From the NCBI GenBank assembly GCA_031763025.1, contig JASSKH010000001.1:7745024-7809023 (forward strand): a stretch of 64,000 nt of DNA. The letters run 5' to 3'. Below, one piece after another: positions 1 through 12,689 of this stretch (within the stretch, counting starts at the first letter, position 1; every line of letters begins with the position of its first letter). The notes beneath the pieces were generated by a model. It was not told where the DNA came from, did no database searches, and saw only the letters and a program-made list of their open reading frames with translations. Both the position numbers and the translations under genes were made by a program. The stretch is from Macrocystis pyrifera. Lineage: Eukaryota; Sar; Phaeophyceae; Laminariales; Laminariaceae.

Positions 1-34
1 ATTGCCAAGAGTCCCGCCGCCATGCTTCATTCAT

Positions 35-1000
35 TCAGGACAAAACAGCTCGGACGCCAAGTACGCGTCGCGTCGCCGGCGGTTTTCCGCTACGCTCGCT
101 CACATGTCGTACGTACGTGCATACCCCAGATAGGGTACTTATTTTCTTCTTTCGATATTCTCTATGTCTGTACTCGTGCTCGTATGTACCAAAGATAAAG
201 CCCAGCACCACATAGCAGCACAGCGAAAACAATGAAAATGAAACAGAAACATTCTGAAAGAAAAAAAATGCCCGTACCCTTTCGTGCACTAATTTACCGC
301 CTGACTGGAACAACTTACGCCTGTGAATATAAAAGAAAGAAAAAAAAGCAGAGCTTCTCCTTCAGCTTCGTACGCCGCCCACCCCTCTGCTACCATCTCG
401 CCACCGATTCGGTCCGGGTAAAGCTTTTCTCCCTCTCCTCCACACTGAACCCCGTCGCCCGCCCCGCGTGAAACCCGGTGCTCACCGTGGCCGTCGTTCG
501 CCAGCTCGACAATGTTGGTGCTCAAACTGGGTACCCACCCCTGTGGTTTTCAGCCCGGACGCAAAAATAAGCACTGCTTGAATATTTTCTTACTAACCCG
601 AACGATCCTTAAATACTCTTACGTACTCCATAAAAAATCACGAACGGAGGCCAGACAGAGGCCAGTCACGCCTCTCTCGTGTCTCAAGGCAAACGCGACG
701 CCCAGCCACGAAAACGGCGACCGCGCTCCTTGCAACCCCCCCTCTACCCACCAGCACCCGCTGACACCCGCGATGGTGCCGGGTGTGCCCGCGGAACCGT
801 GCTCATAGTACACGCGCGCACACGAAACGAAAGAGAAGAAAAAAGGTAAGAAGGACTGAAAGTACGGAGAGAAATGGAGACAACAAAGACCCGCTGGAAA
901 GGTCCGGCAAGTAAGAAAAGGAGGCGATTTCCAAGTGCGAGCTCTGAGAGGCCAGGAATGTACCAACCAAGCACGCTCAGAGAGTGACATCCAAGTAAGT
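35..1000. repeat. Dispersed repeat R1, copy 1 (diverged, interrupted)
   Basis: Several blocks here recur in the same order at 8140-10130: an A-rich stretch near 230-270 followed by pyrimidine-rich DNA containing CACCGATTCGGT near 400, then a block from about 640 to 990 with GACGCC(C/T)AGCCACGAAAA, CAGCACCCGCTGACACCCGCGA and GCGCGCACACGAAACGAAGA motifs. Identity is patchy, so both are old copies. Open frames here are short and follow repeat composition, so I do not call genes. The class of element is not recognisable. Confidence 0.6.
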
Positions 1001-1009
1001 AGTTCTATG

Positions 1010-1745
1010 TGGAGCCTGTGCCAACCAGGCACGCGTCACTTGTGTTCGTTCTCCTCATATTTGCGGCATAGCGGTGGGTCGCGTAGTCATATATTTATTG
1101 CCCTATAGCAGTTTATACAAACATGACATAGTAGTGTCTCCGGGCCTCGAGCTGCTGAAGGATTTAAGTTGTGTTAGAGAAGACTAATACCGAGAGGACG
1201 GTTGTGGCGATAGGGCACAGGCGGGGGACTTGCTTGGCATGAAACACGTTTCGAGATCACGAGCTCAACTTGAAGCCCGTATAATTGTCGATCGGTTTGG
1301 TCGACATCAACCGAGTACCCCTCTCCAGATGCTGCATTTGAGAGAGAGGTTGACAATATAAAGTAGATCGTACGTGGATGCGGAGGTGTGCCTCTGGTGA
1401 AGTACTAGCAACGATGTGACCTGCTGACTGTGTAGTATGTATCTCTAAGACGCTTATGTATGGAGCTCGTGGCTAACGGGGAGTGTGAGATTAACCACGT
1501 ACTGCCAGTAGAGCAACATGTCCAAACCTCGGCAAATCGTAGCATACATAGGCTGTTTCGTTTCCATTGTAGCTATGTGAAGAACTTGCGGTGATTTCAT
1601 TGGTGTGTTGGAGGCTGCGGCAATAATATACATCTGAACCCTTAGTGTATGTGTGTGTGGAGCCTGTGCCCACATACCGTACGACTCACTTGTGGTTGTT
1701 CGCATCGTCACTATGGAACAGCGGTGGGTCGCGTAGTGACATGGG
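1010..1745. repeat. Local direct duplication (about 85 bp, twice)
   Basis: A segment with GTGGAGCCTGTGCC, an ACTTGTG-GTTCG core and AGCGGTGGGTCGCGTAGT is present at about 1010-1097 and again at about 1655-1742, in the same orientation. The 560 bp between the copies shows no gene. Confidence 0.6.
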
Positions 1746-2207
1746 AGACATACCACAGCAGCGGATACAAACAGACCCCTTCGGTTTCTGCCTGGCATTA
1801 TACGTATTGGGCACTGCCAGAGCTCCCCACTTGCATCCAATACCTCCCTGGACGAATGCGGACGGGGGCTAGTGCCGTCAGCAGAGAACGAAACCACTTA
1901 CCCACAGTATCATGAGGGAAAGCGGGCAACCACATCGTTCCGTTAGAACAGTATTCCGCGCCCGCACGGGCGTTTGATAGGGTGACGATAAGAACAAAAA
2001 ACAGCCAAAGAGGGGGCGTCGGGGGCAACGGATCGACCATGTATGACGTAAATGCGAAACGTTCTACACCTGCCGGTACTTTACTATTAGCTCACTGTTA
2101 ACACGGGTCGTTTGTCGCATGGAAGATCTCCACCATCCTTCACCCTCGTACCGGGGCGAGGACTATGAGGAGATTCTGCTGTTGGGTGTAAGGGACTGTG
2201 GGGGTTA
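1746..2207. other. No gene recognised
   Basis: Overlapping short open frames on both strands show no family signature. If the exostosin exons belong to one gene, this is its 3' flank. Confidence 0.4.
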
Positions 2208-2492
2208 TCAGTCATTGAGTTGAGTCCCCTTCCGACATGCATGGATCAGTCCGGTGTGCAGCACGCCAAATCGAAGAGGAACAACTGGATAATGACGTGC
2301 AGCCTTAGGACTTGAACGAAACTGTGTGAGAAAGGCATCCTGCCTTTTCTCGTAGTATTGCGATGGCTGCATCGCGGCGAAAGCTTTCCGATGTCGAATC
2401 GCCACCACAGATAAAATACTCGTGACGATGTCCGCGATACCCGACAAGAAATGAACGCGGAAACTCTCACGACAGACTTTTACCGAATTCCA
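2208..2492 (-). CDS. Possible terminal exon of the exostosin-like gene
   Basis: Reading on the minus strand from an acceptor (GTGCAG before 2492), the frame starts WNSVKV and continues with a helical stretch containing SGIADIVTSILSVV and AAMQPSQYYEKR before a stop at 2208. GT47 proteins commonly have a tryptophan-containing segment and then a helical, methionine/arginine-containing tail after the GCIPV motif, which this resembles. However, the phase does not match the donor at 2605: a direct join creates a stop. The exon is therefore mis-modelled, disrupted, or not coding. It lies 113 bp downstream of the well-supported exon at 2722-2606. Confidence 0.35.
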   Translation of the reverse strand, partial: WNSVKVCRESFRVHFLSGIADIVTSILSVVAIRHRKAFAAMQPSQYYEKRQDAFLTQFRSSPKAARHYPVVPLRFGVLHTGLIHACRKGTQLND

Positions 2493-2605
2493 CTGCACAG
2501 TTTTTTCTGTACCACCACGCCAGCAACCATTACCACAAACCAGAATCAAAACGCGTTGAAGTGGCTTGCAACAACGGACCGGCAGTATCATTGTCATTCG
2601 CCTAC

Positions 2606-2722
2606 CTCAAGAAGGGAAGGACGTGAGCTTCATCCGTGGTGAGTACCGGTATGCACCCGGCCGCGATCGCGTCGAATATTCGGCGGCTGGAAGTCGTGTC
2701 TCCTCTGGGGCAGAAACAAAAT
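2606..2722 (-). CDS. Exostosin (GT47) carboxy-terminal signature exon
   Basis: The minus-strand frame encodes FCFCPRGDTTSSRRIFDAIA followed by AGCIPVLTTDEAHVLPFL. This is the nucleotide-sugar-binding signature of exostosin-family glycosyltransferases (CPRGD, S-R-R-x-FDA, GCIPV, D-x6-LPF). Such enzymes are Golgi type II membrane proteins that build polysaccharide or glycoprotein chains. A plausible acceptor (GAGCGCAG) sits just before 2722 and a GTAGGC donor follows at 2605, so this is one internal exon of about 39 codons, with acceptor phase 2 and donor phase 2. The amino-terminal half of such an enzyme is encoded on the same strand at 31179-30385, and I infer that the two may be one gene. 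The alternative is a stranded pseudogene fragment. Confidence 0.75.
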
Positions 2723-2759
2723 CTGCGCTCGAAAAGCACACCGATTGTCACGGCAAGCG

Positions 2760-5700
2760 AAAACACGCGGTTGAGCACGACGCCCGCTTGATGTGTGTTT
2801 GAAGGCCCTCCACCGATAAACGAGCAGCATAGATTGTTGTGTCTTAAGCGTCCAGTGGTTCCAGGGGTGACGCAACAAGGGAACACTGACCAAGAGAGTG
2901 GATGAAAAAAGCCAAAAACGTGCATACCGTACGGACGATTCAATTGTAAGAGTAGGAGACAGAGCAGTGCGGGGAAATAACAGAATGGTGCGTGCCGGAC
3001 GAATGATCCAATGTCATCAATAGGAGACAGCAACATTTTAAACGCAAGAAGCAAAAAGACCTGGACTTGAAAAAGACCATTACACCCACTGCAAATAGAC
3101 GAAGAGCAAGACAAGCTGGGGAGCAATAAATGCCTATGCATGCTGATTTCAGAAACTCGGAGTCTCCGAAAGTCGGAAGATCAGTAGGAAAGGGTGGTAT
3201 TAAGCACAATCTAAAAGCATTCCGTTAGGACAGAAAACGACGAGTACTACTTGAATACAAAACTTGCATGAAACAAAGGGCACACGGTTCAGACATGCAA
3301 GTCACACCCATGCCGCGAAGCGGTAAAGGGTCTGGCTCGTCGTCAGTGCCCAGCCGGGGTTGCAGGGTGACAGGGAGTGGTATCACGAACCGATAGCAAT
3401 AGGATTAGGTTCCTAAATGACGAAAAAAAAAGCTCTATAAAGTGTATTTTTGCGAAACAACATCGCACTTGCAATAAACATTTACTGTGCTGGGCAGACG
3501 AAACGGATGTCATCAATCAACCGAGAGCAATGGTTTCATCTCACGCAAACGATACCGAATACACATATCCAGAATCAACTTGACTTACACATTGAATCAC
3601 CCCCTACCCGTCCCCCCCCGTCCTTATCCCCGGGTTGGTGCAATGCACTGCACGCTATTGGCGCCTCTCTGTCTCTGCATGCTATATCACCCAGTAACTA
3701 GATCTGCTGCGGGGAATGTACTAGACCTGCTGCGGGACATGCCGTCGGCAAAGTCTGATGCCCCCTCCGACCAGTCATAGCCGTGTGTCCCCATGGCGAT
3801 GACACTATCAGGCGAGAGAGCCTCCACAACCTTGACCCAACGCGTCGTATAGGCACAGTAACGTGCGGCAAACCAACAAACCAGGCAGCGCAGCAAGAGA
3901 AAAGCGGTGTGAGAACCAAAGAAGGAGAGGTGCGAAATGGACGGGTTCAAGAGGTTTTTCTAGACACCAACATCTAGCTGTACCGCTGAAAAAGAAATAG
4001 TGGAAGGCATCAAAAGTCGAACATATCACAGTCTGACCACAAGCAAGCAAGGGGCATCGACGTTGACAATTGGGACTACAGCAGTACGTAGTACGTGCAG
4101 AAGTGTGTTCGTTCACCATGCATGAGTGCATGTGTGCCTCGTGAATAAGAGTACTCTGGAAAATTTGCACTGCTACCACTGGAGTCATGGGTGGCAGAAA
4201 ATAAGCCTACACGGAATCTTCTTTCCAAAGAATGTTCGGTGCAGATTGCACTACAGTTATAAATCGCACATCCATTTTATAATCCTGGTATACCCGTGCG
4301 TATATACCTGGAGGAGTCAATGAAAATATAACAAAAAATATCCGTCGTAGGCTTTAACAAACGTATCACACGCTGCTTGCAAATATACGGTGTGTATGTT
4401 TCGTTCAAAATCTTCGACCTCACAGCTGCTTGAACTACCGTACTTGATGATTGACTATAGATTTCTAGTCTTTGATTAAACCCTGGTACATGACTATGAT
4501 TCGTTCATTCGACTTCGTCAAAGCAGCCGGACATCAGTGATAGCGGTGGGAGATAACCTCGGCAACAATAAACGAAGCAACCGATTTCACTCGGACGCTA
4601 CAGCGGTCCTGGAACACCCGTCCGAATCACGCACCATCTTTAAAACCATCGCTGATCGTTTGACACTTTGGAATAGACTAAACCGCAGGCATCCGTGGTG
4701 TGCTCGTATGCAGATCTATGCTAAATCACAGAGGCTGCTTAATCACGTTTCGCCGGATATATGTTAAAAACGTGCAGAGGCGGTGAATGGTTTTGATGCG
4801 ATAAGGCAGGAGTACGTTCATGAGTGGAGGGAGTACGCATCGGGTCGGGTACGGGGTGCAGCTGCGAGTAGAGATATTTTCCCGTGCACGCGCCCCCCGA
4901 GTAATATTGTGATCTGAATGCTGAAACAGCAAGAGCAGGGGAGGGCGTAATTTACGACGCATGCACTTGTTGCGCGCAGGAGTGTTAAGTACCCCGAAGG
5001 ACCCCAGGATGGCCACCGGAGGCCGCTCGTGACCCAGTGGCCGCCAAGGATAAATATTTACGATATTCGTAATAACTTACACCGTGACGTACATTGTAGT
5101 AGTAGTTGGCAGTGGTGACGTCGCATGGGATCTTCAAAACTGATTCGGTTACACTCGAATATAGCATGCTGCACAGGATACCGCGTCTCTCCCTAGAGCA
5201 ACCGGACCGTCAGCAGACGAACGGTAGCGTCCCGCCCCGCCCCTTCGACACAGCAAAGCTCGGTAACTCCACGAAATAACAAGCGCCGCCGTCCAACTCG
5301 GCGAGCGGGGAGCGTGGACATGCGCCCTCGAGGGGACGGGTCGCTCGCCCAACCGCGTAGGGGGCGGACTCGCGGTAAGGGAGATATTTCAAACATTTTC
5401 GGAGGCATTTATTTCTCGTTGCTTTTTGGGGTCCCTTGTTTGGGGTTCCATTGATTAGGGGTGCTGCATTCTCAGGAAATCTATCGTTTTTCTTCCACCC
5501 GGGGTTTTGTTTTGTATCCCCACGGTTTATATCACACGAAAATAGGTTGTCGGCAGTACGTACCCACCACACATAAGGGGCAGGCTGAACATGGCGCAAA
5601 ACCCAGTGCAGTTACGCAGCCGCCGGTGCTTTTCGTACAGCAGTGGATACCATAGGTAAAGTACGGGATGGGGATGGGGGGGGGATCCCCAAGAAGGGAG

Positions 5701-5800
5701 GGTTCTAGCTCTTGGAGGGCGTTTCCCTCCTCAGGTTGGTTTTTGGGTGTGTGCTTTGGACTTCCATTCGAATTCAAAGCGTTTTTGGCTGGGTATGGGA
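2760..5800. other. Non-coding, no feature recognised
   Basis: Only short overlapping open frames are present, with no domain motif, no long repeat and no RNA gene. If the exostosin exons at 2.6 kb and 30.4 kb belong together, this is intronic. Confidence 0.4.
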
Positions 5801-5829
5801 CATTGCCTTCCCCCCTAGCGTATCTATCC

Positions 5830-5899
5830 TTATTTTGTTCAGCGGTAAGGCGCTCTATTTGTAGGCTCAGGTTACAAGTTCGAACCCCACCTTCGAGCA
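5830..5899 (+). repeat. tRNA-like segment (A box and B box)
   Basis: AGCGGTAAGGCGC resembles a D-arm/A box, and AAGTTCGAACCCC at 5876-5888 is a near-perfect T-arm/B box. The acceptor and anticodon stems do not close, so this is a tRNA-derived fragment, such as a SINE head or decayed tRNA, rather than a functional tRNA gene. Confidence 0.45.
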
Positions 5900-6069
5900 A
5901 TTTTCAAAAACTAACGTTGAATAAATGAATTTGCAGACCGTAGCATCACAGGTTTTCCCATTTAATCGAATGGCATTTTAGTTTGGAGATACATAAACCT
6001 AACGATGTTTTTGCACAAAAACGGACACTAGCAAGTACCGGCACGTGCAATGAGTCGTCTGGGGACTAA

Positions 6070-6255
6070 CACAAACGTACGTGGGTGTGGGGGGTGAATG
6101 TGTGGAGTATATGGGTTGGTAGGAAAACGGGCTCTACTGCTATGCATTGTGGGTTGGTAGGTTGGAAGATGGGTGAGTGGGTTCGTGAGCGGGTGGGTTG
6201 GTAAGGCCGATGGGTGGGTGGGATATGGGCGGTTGTGGGTTGGTATAATTCCGGC
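6070..6255 (+). repeat. G-rich GGGTTGGT-type degenerate repeat
   Basis: About 180 bp in which GGGTTGGTA, GGGTGGG and GGTTGG recur with irregular spacing. The plus strand is strongly purine/G biased. It could be a decayed telomere-like or minisatellite tract. Confidence 0.6.
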
Positions 6256-7445
6256 CCAGCTGGCGTAGGTGCGGCTGTACCACTAGTATACAGGCGAAAA
6301 ACCCCCAAAGAAAAACGATGCAAAACTCGTAACCCCTATATAGAGTGTGCCCTCCTCATTGCTATGAGGGGATTAGCCAAAAAGAGGTAATAACGTAGGG
6401 CGTTTCAACCAAAAACATGTACACGCTTCGTTCGTGCAGCAGCTGTCTGCCTTTGTTTAGTACGTACCGGGTATGATTTCCTCCTATTTCAAGAGGAGCC
6501 CTTGTGATCTCCATGGGTTATTTGCAATATGTTTCATTTCAGATTTATCCTTTATTCGTTTTGCTCTTAGTTTTTCGTCGTGTTTGTGTTGTTGTGTTGT
6601 CGTACCGGGTACGCTGGCCTTTCACTTGACTTACTCATGAGCTTGCGAGTTCCGAAAAACTCCATTCGCATGGCCACGGTCCTGTGTATGGTTGGGGAAA
6701 AAATTGCATTGTAAGTTGCACTACAACCCGTACTACACACGGGAAAATGCCAGCTGATGAGAGTTATTGACAGAATTAGCGATCAGTGACTTGTCAGCTG
6801 CATTAGGAGGCACTCTAGGTGAGAGTGGAAGTGAACCCAATGGGCAACGTCCCCCCAACCACCACTGAACGTATGTACATCGAACAAGGTAAATATCCGA
6901 TACGGCGGGGGAAATATTCTTAGCTCTTCGACGCGTAAATCCGGACGTATCTTGAGTCCCAGAGTTTTTACCGCCTAAAATATGCACAGGTAAATCTATG
7001 TCTACGGTGTAGTGTAGGACCGATTGTATCTTGCATGTTGAACCCGACCCTTCCATCGAAGTTGATTACCTGTTATTTGCAGGGAAGATGTTTAATGCAC
7101 CGCTCGGTAGTACGTGTGTATCGCAGATATGTATTTTTTACCACAGCAGTAGTTCTTCTGTCATGAGGGCATGCGCGGAGTCGTACGAGGTCGTCCTTCC
7201 GCCGCTGCGAATTCCCTTTACACAGTGACACTACTACTGTAGCTTTCGGACTGTAGGGCCAGGTACATTTGTAATTTCCTTTAGAGTTGTAGACTACCCA
7301 TTAGAGTTGCAACTGTACCTACACAGTCCGAGTATTACCACATCTGTGTTTTTTTTATCAATTTTGCGGTTACTCAACAGGCATGGACGTGTTACGCATT
7401 TGTTGCATAAACTTCTAATACAACGTTTCTCCTCCTAAATCCAAA

Positions 7446-7722
7446 TAGGGTTAACGTGTATCTTGCCAAGTTAGTACGTTCTGCCGGACTTGAAACTTAC
7501 GTCCAATAAACACGCCGTGTTTTCGCAACCAAATACCCAAGAAACGAACTCTCCGCACGATCGATAATGTAGAAGAGAGGCGACTAGGGATAAAGTGTAT
7601 GTTGCCAGGTTAGTACGTTGTGTCGGACTTGAAACGTCCGCCGAATAAACACGTTGGGTTTTTTACGAAATACCCACGAAAATAACTCTCCGCAGGATAG
7701 ACGTACACGAGAGGCACCCGCT
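7446..7722 (+). repeat. Tandem duplication, unit about 139 bp
   Basis: Two adjacent units begin at about 7446 and 7585. Each runs AGGG-TAA-GTGTAT-TTGCCA, then TTAGTACGTT, CCGGACTTGAAAC (CGGACTTGAAAC in the second), AATAAACACG, AAATACCCA and AACTCTCCGCA. They differ by point changes and small indels. No coding potential is evident. Confidence 0.75.
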
Positions 7723-7729
7723 CGCGCGA

Positions 7730-8139
7730 TTCAAGAAGTTACCACTTTGCCAGTGCCATCACGGACTGTGGGGGCGCCGTTGCAGACGTGGCCTGCATCA
7801 AGCGTGAAGTGCCGTGACGTGTTCCGCGGATCGCTTTAATGATGAACTGCTTCCTACCTGAAACCGCTCGAGAGGCGGACTTTCTTGTAGGATATGGATG
7901 ACAGCGTCTAAAGTTTTCATTTTATTTCCGGTGTGGCCACTTCCTGGCGCAGTAATGAGGCTGGTGTGTAAGTGCGATGTAAGTGCCCAGTGGGTGCCTT
8001 GTCATAGACACTACTGACACGTGATACGATAACTGTCCTTGTGCGGAGTAAAAGTTTCCTCCCCCCGCATAGACGATGTAACTCGGCTGTCATTTGCGGA
8101 GACCAACAACAGAAATACACAAGAAATGAAACGTAATGT
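7730..8139. other. No feature recognised
   Basis: Short frames only, with no repeat or RNA structure that I can support. Confidence 0.3.
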
Positions 8140-10130
8140 ACCCACGTAGTCTCCAGCTCACATAGCGAGCGGAGCGACGTGTTTTACAGTGTCATTGCCA
8201 ACCGATGTCAACCCAACAATACACATATGCATACTAGCGCTGATTCGCGTCGCGGGCGGTTCCGCCCGGTGCGCTCGCTCACGAGGACGAAGAATGGAAC
8301 GGAGCAGACGGTCTAAACAATTAGGTCCAAACAGGCGATTTGCACATGCCAAGAGCTCCATGCTCCAATTCAGAAAAACCGCCCAAACGCCGCATACCGT
8401 GTGTACGTACATACTGCAGGTAGCGTACTTATTTTCGTATTTTCATATGCTGCATGTACCAAAGAGAAAGCACAGCACAGCACAACACAGAAGAGCCGGA
8501 AACACAATGAAAATGACGCAAAAAAAAAAAACGGAAAAAAAAAAAATGCCCGTCCCTTCTCATGCAACAATTCTCTGCGTGATTGGAACACCTTGCACCG
8601 CTTGAAAATAAAAGAAATCGAACAGCAGAGCTTCTCTCTCGGCCTCGTACGTCGCCTGCCCCCCTCGCGACCACCTCGCCACCGATTCGGTGCCGGGTAA
8701 AGCTTTCCTCCCTATCTGCAGCCCCGTCACTCTCCTCGCGTGAAGGCCGGTGCTCACCGTGGCCCTCGTTCGCAAGCTTGACAATGTTGGTGCTCAGACT
8801 GCGTAGCTCTCTCTCTGAATTTCAGCTTTATCGCAAGAATAAGCACCGGTTGAATGCCACCTTGCAATCCCGAACGCCCCAACAATCCCGAACGATTTCG
8901 AAAATTGGAAATACAAACATTAATTTCGATGAATTTTAATTTGATTCCGGAAAAAGAACGTGTTTGTGCCCCATCGGGAAACGGTGTATTAATTGTCAAA
9001 CAAAAAAAAAATCGGAACAAGCTGGAAAAATGCACCACGTCACGCAACGCCCAACCGACAAACAGCGACGATCGTAGATGAGAGCCGAGGCTTGCGTTGT
9101 CGCGTACGCGCCTCCGCCAGCATTTGTTTCTTTTTGGTGTGGGGCAGGAGAGGAAACTATCACTCTCAGGGCGTCTTGGGTGGGCGGAGGGAGTCCTTAA
9201 GCGCCACGCGCGGAACAGCAACGGAGATGAACCTGTCGAAGTCTCAAGCGTATCTACTATTTATTTCTCGTTTGCTCAGTTTTCGTGATGGTTGGCCGAT
9301 CGAGGCCCAAACATTGGGCTGGAGGCTGCCTTTTTTGTTTTTTAGGCACTACCGCCGGGGTACGATATGCTCCCAATAGTCTGTGGGCGTGGGCGCGGCT
9401 ATTGCTGCGGTCGCCTCAAGTTGAGGTTCGCGTTTTATTGCCTCGGTCGTGGTCACCGAAGGGGCCAAGAATCACCCCAGACTCCACCGGGGGTGTTGAC
9501 CCAGCATGAACATGCCACATCAAGCCGGATCAACCCCAAACTCCCAATTGAAAATATAAGAATCTACGAAAAAAGCCCCAACAGACTCTTTACACGGAAA
9601 TTGAATTTTATTAATTTACTTTGAGAATGCTTGCTTGGTGATTCACTCTTCGGCCAATCAGATACAAAATGATTGAGAAAAAGTAAATAAAAGCAAATTG
9701 AAAACAAAACCAAGTCCTCGATAAGATGAATCTCATAGACTCCTAAGTATGCTATCGAAATCCACAAATGAGGGCCAGACAGAGCCTATACATGCTTTAC
9801 TCGTTAATCAACGCACACGCGACGCCTAGCCACGAAAATGGCGACCGCAATCCGTCCACGTCCCCCCGCCAGCACCCGCTGACACCCGCGACAGCGCTGG
9901 GCTCACGCGCGGTGCCGTGTTCTGAGCACACGCGCGCACACGAAACGAAGAAAAAAGGAAAATAGAGCAAAAAAATCCTAATAAATAGAGAAAACAAAGA
10001 ACCGCTGGAAAGAGCCGGCAAGTAATAGAAGGAGGCGGTGTCCAAGTGGGAGCTCCGAGAGGCCAGGGATTTACCAACCGCGGACGCTCAAAGAGAAGAT
10101 ATCTGCAAGTACAGCAGTAGTTTGATATCA
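8140..10130. repeat. Dispersed repeat R1, copy 2, with an insertion
   Basis: The same blocks as in 35-1000 appear in the same order, but the counterpart of 520-640 is split here by about 860 bp of unrelated sequence (about 8895-9765). That insertion contains AT-rich margins and a GC-rich middle, with no recognisable gene or clear terminal repeat. Apart from the insertion the two copies have similar extent, so R1 is a unit of about 1 kb or more. Confidence 0.6.
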
Positions 10131-10435
10131 AGTTAATGGGCTATCATTAGAATGCATGGCGGTAGTCGTTTGACCCCAAAATGTTCGGGAGGAGGGACTA
10201 TTGAGCTCGCTACGAGTACTTTCTTTAGCGTTTGGCCGCTCGGCCTTGCTCCATATGAAAGTGTATCGACACAAGCCTAGTGGATGCCCACGTAGGCAGC
10301 TTCACATGACAGGCTGCTACAGTAGTGACTATCCGTACAAGACATTCACAAAAAAACAATTAATACGAGTCAAGAACGAGTGACAATGTACCAGACGTCG
10401 GACACATCATCTACGTACATCAAGTACTTGTTTGT

Positions 10436-10808
10436 ACAAAGGGTTCAAGGGTGAGACGGACAAGCCGAGCGTACAGTGACACTGAACCTGGCCTCGTGTG
10501 TCCTACAGCTACTGCTGCTGTTGCTGTTTCTACTGTTCGGCTCCCGGGGAAGCTCTGCTTTAGATGTCGTAGAGCAGAAAAAATAGTAGTGGGGCACCTG
10601 CTACGAGAAGCTCTCCTTGTTGGACACATGTCAGGCAAGTGTCATGCGCAAAATTTTCGTGTTCATTATGCCCAATTTAGGGTTGGGGAACCGGGCAACA
10701 CCCAACGAAATCGAGTATGTCTACATCAGGGGTTAGACCGACAAGACGAGAGTACAGCGACGCTGACTCTGGCCTCGTGTGCCTCACTGCTGTTTCTGCT
10801 GATGCTTC

Positions 10809-10854
<46 letters not shown>

Positions 10855-11035
10855 GACACCTCTGCTGCTGCCAAAGACGTTTCTTTTTTATGAACCCAAC
10901 GTCACGGATACATGCGACCGCGTAGTACCTAGATGTTCGTTCGTGTGGGTTCAGCATAAAAATGCGTATTCGCCCAGCATGATGCCTCGAAGATAAGACT
11001 ACTGCAGGTACTGAGGTTGCGCCTTATTATCACCA
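10436..11035 (+). repeat. CTG-rich repeat family E, partial copy
   Basis: Two internal units anchored by TGGCCTCGTGTG(T)CC lie 281 bp apart (10489 and 10770). The copy ends with the family terminus CGCCCAGCATGATGC...GACTACTGCAGGTACTGAGG near 10974-11020. It contains a (CTG) run at about 10818-10853. The 181-codon open frame across it is leucine-rich because of the CTG tract and is not a gene. Confidence 0.75.
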
Positions 11036-11069
11036 AGTATTCGAAATGGTTCATGGCAGTGCACGAGAC

Positions 11070-11130
11070 AAATGCAACTACCCCTAACCCTGACTCTGCA
11101 ACCCTAAACCAGTCAGAGCAACCCTATAAT
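11070..11130 (-). repeat. Degenerate telomere-like tract
   Basis: CCCCTAACCCTGACTCTGCAACCCTAAACC followed by AACCCTATAA gives a few decayed CCCTAA-type units. It is interstitial and short. Confidence 0.4.
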
Positions 11131-11738
11131 CCTGCTGGCCCTCAGTCAATCAGACTAAATCCCAAATAAGTTGGTACCAGGGTAAAAGCTCTACTGGCCA
11201 AACGTGTTACGAGTACGCAGTTCAAATTTGTGTGTGGTTTTTAACCTCCGGCGGATTGGTAGAAAAAAAGCTTAAGCTCACCACACTTCCACGTTCCAAT
11301 TTCGTACGTATCAGGCGTATGTATACATACCTGGTATAGATCAAAAGTTCGCGGGAAAGAGCGGCGTTGATGCATCATTAGCGGAATACCCAAAATGTGC
11401 CCTGGGACAAAGTACTCATGAAACTAGTCATACTGCTTGTACTGCTGCATGTTAGGTTTGCACGGACTATACGTACGACTTTATATATCTAAATCTATCA
11501 CAACCTCCGTGTATGCTCAATACTCAGTTCCACGTGAGACGACGAGGGAAGGACGTGCTCACCACTTCTTGCGATGGAAACGAGCGGAAAGTATCGAACG
11601 CTTAGTGGTGAAGGGGGCGCGGGGGGGGTGCTTGCTGTTTGACCCCGGATCTGAGAGTTACGTAGAGAAGGGGGTTGGAGAAAGCTCACACAAACACGAA
11701 CAAAAAGTGTCAGATAAACATTCTTTGACTTAGATATA

Positions 11739-11830
11739 CTCCTGTAGTAATTGGTGGTAATGAGGCACGACCTCCGTACCTACAGCTGTAGCAGTGGGAA
11801 GAGAAGAGACGTCCATATTCGTTATCGTCA
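11739..11830 (-). repeat. Terminal fragment of repeat family E
   Basis: CTGTAGTAATTGGTGGTAATGAGGC is the reverse complement of the terminus that ends the E copies near 30050 and 41830. Only the end of the element is present. Confidence 0.6.
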
Positions 11831-11912
11831 TGCCCGCGTCGAATTTAATTTCAAAGTGTTATATATCTCGTATCTGGCACTATCTGCGTACCGGCACGCA
11901 CGGTGTCCAATA

Positions 11913-12241
11913 TTTTTTTATTTTTTTTTTTCATCATCACTTTTACTTTCCAGCCCACTCGTAGGAGGTTTTACCCTCGACGATCTTCTGGACAAGCCGT
12001 GGTCACAGGTGTCGTCCCTTCCCCCCCCCGGTACGTGCCTTTAGTTTTTATCGCGCATAGGGTTCAGCATTCCCACTGCTCGTCGATTTTCATCGAATGT
12101 ACAGCTAACTCACGCTCTCGCGCTTTCCGCTAATCAATTTTATGCAAGAAAAAGTCCCTATGAGCATGCACTCGGTGAGACTCGAACTCACGAAATTGAT
12201 CTTGATAGGCTCGCGGACCGCCTACCAAGCCACCGGGGACG
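11913..12241 (-). repeat. SINE-like repeat, copy 1
   Basis: Read on the minus strand from 12241, a tRNA-like head (GTCCCCGGTGGCTTGGTAGG, then GAGTTCGAGTCTCACC as B box) is followed by a body of about 250 bp and an A-rich tail (T runs at 11913-11940 on plus). The whole unit recurs in opposite orientation at 32558-32895. The head supports RNA polymerase III transcription and the tail supports retrotransposition. Confidence 0.75.
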
Positions 12242-12689
12242 CCGGATTCTATAATACATATATATATTGCTCTATAAGGAACTATCTGTACCGGCACCCA
12301 ACCGTTACATGTTAGGCTAGGGGCAATCGGACACACTTTCGTATAGTTTGGGGATTGCAAAAAAGAAAAGAAAAATAATGGATGAAGTTCTAGTATCGCC
12401 TGGCCCAAGCGTTGCCTCGGGCTCGGCTGGTTCATACACAGAGGAGTACTGTTGTTTTTACTATTTACAAGGTTCCTTCTTCGGGATGTAGGAAACGTGA
12501 AATCCCGGGGGCGTCGTATGGCGAAAAGGGAGTCACAGGTAACACACGTATCATAAGTAGCAGCCGTTCTTGGCGGAAACCTGAGCCAATGCTCGAAGGA
12601 AAGACTAATAATGGTCTGCAGGGACTGAGTACCACTCTTTCTGTGGTGAATACTACACTATCAACACTACATGCAGGTGGTACCATAGG

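Noticed and set aside
10451..10996. 181-codon leucine-rich plus-strand frame
   Set aside because: It is the translation of the CTG-rich units of repeat family E; other copies of the same repeat do not keep the frame.
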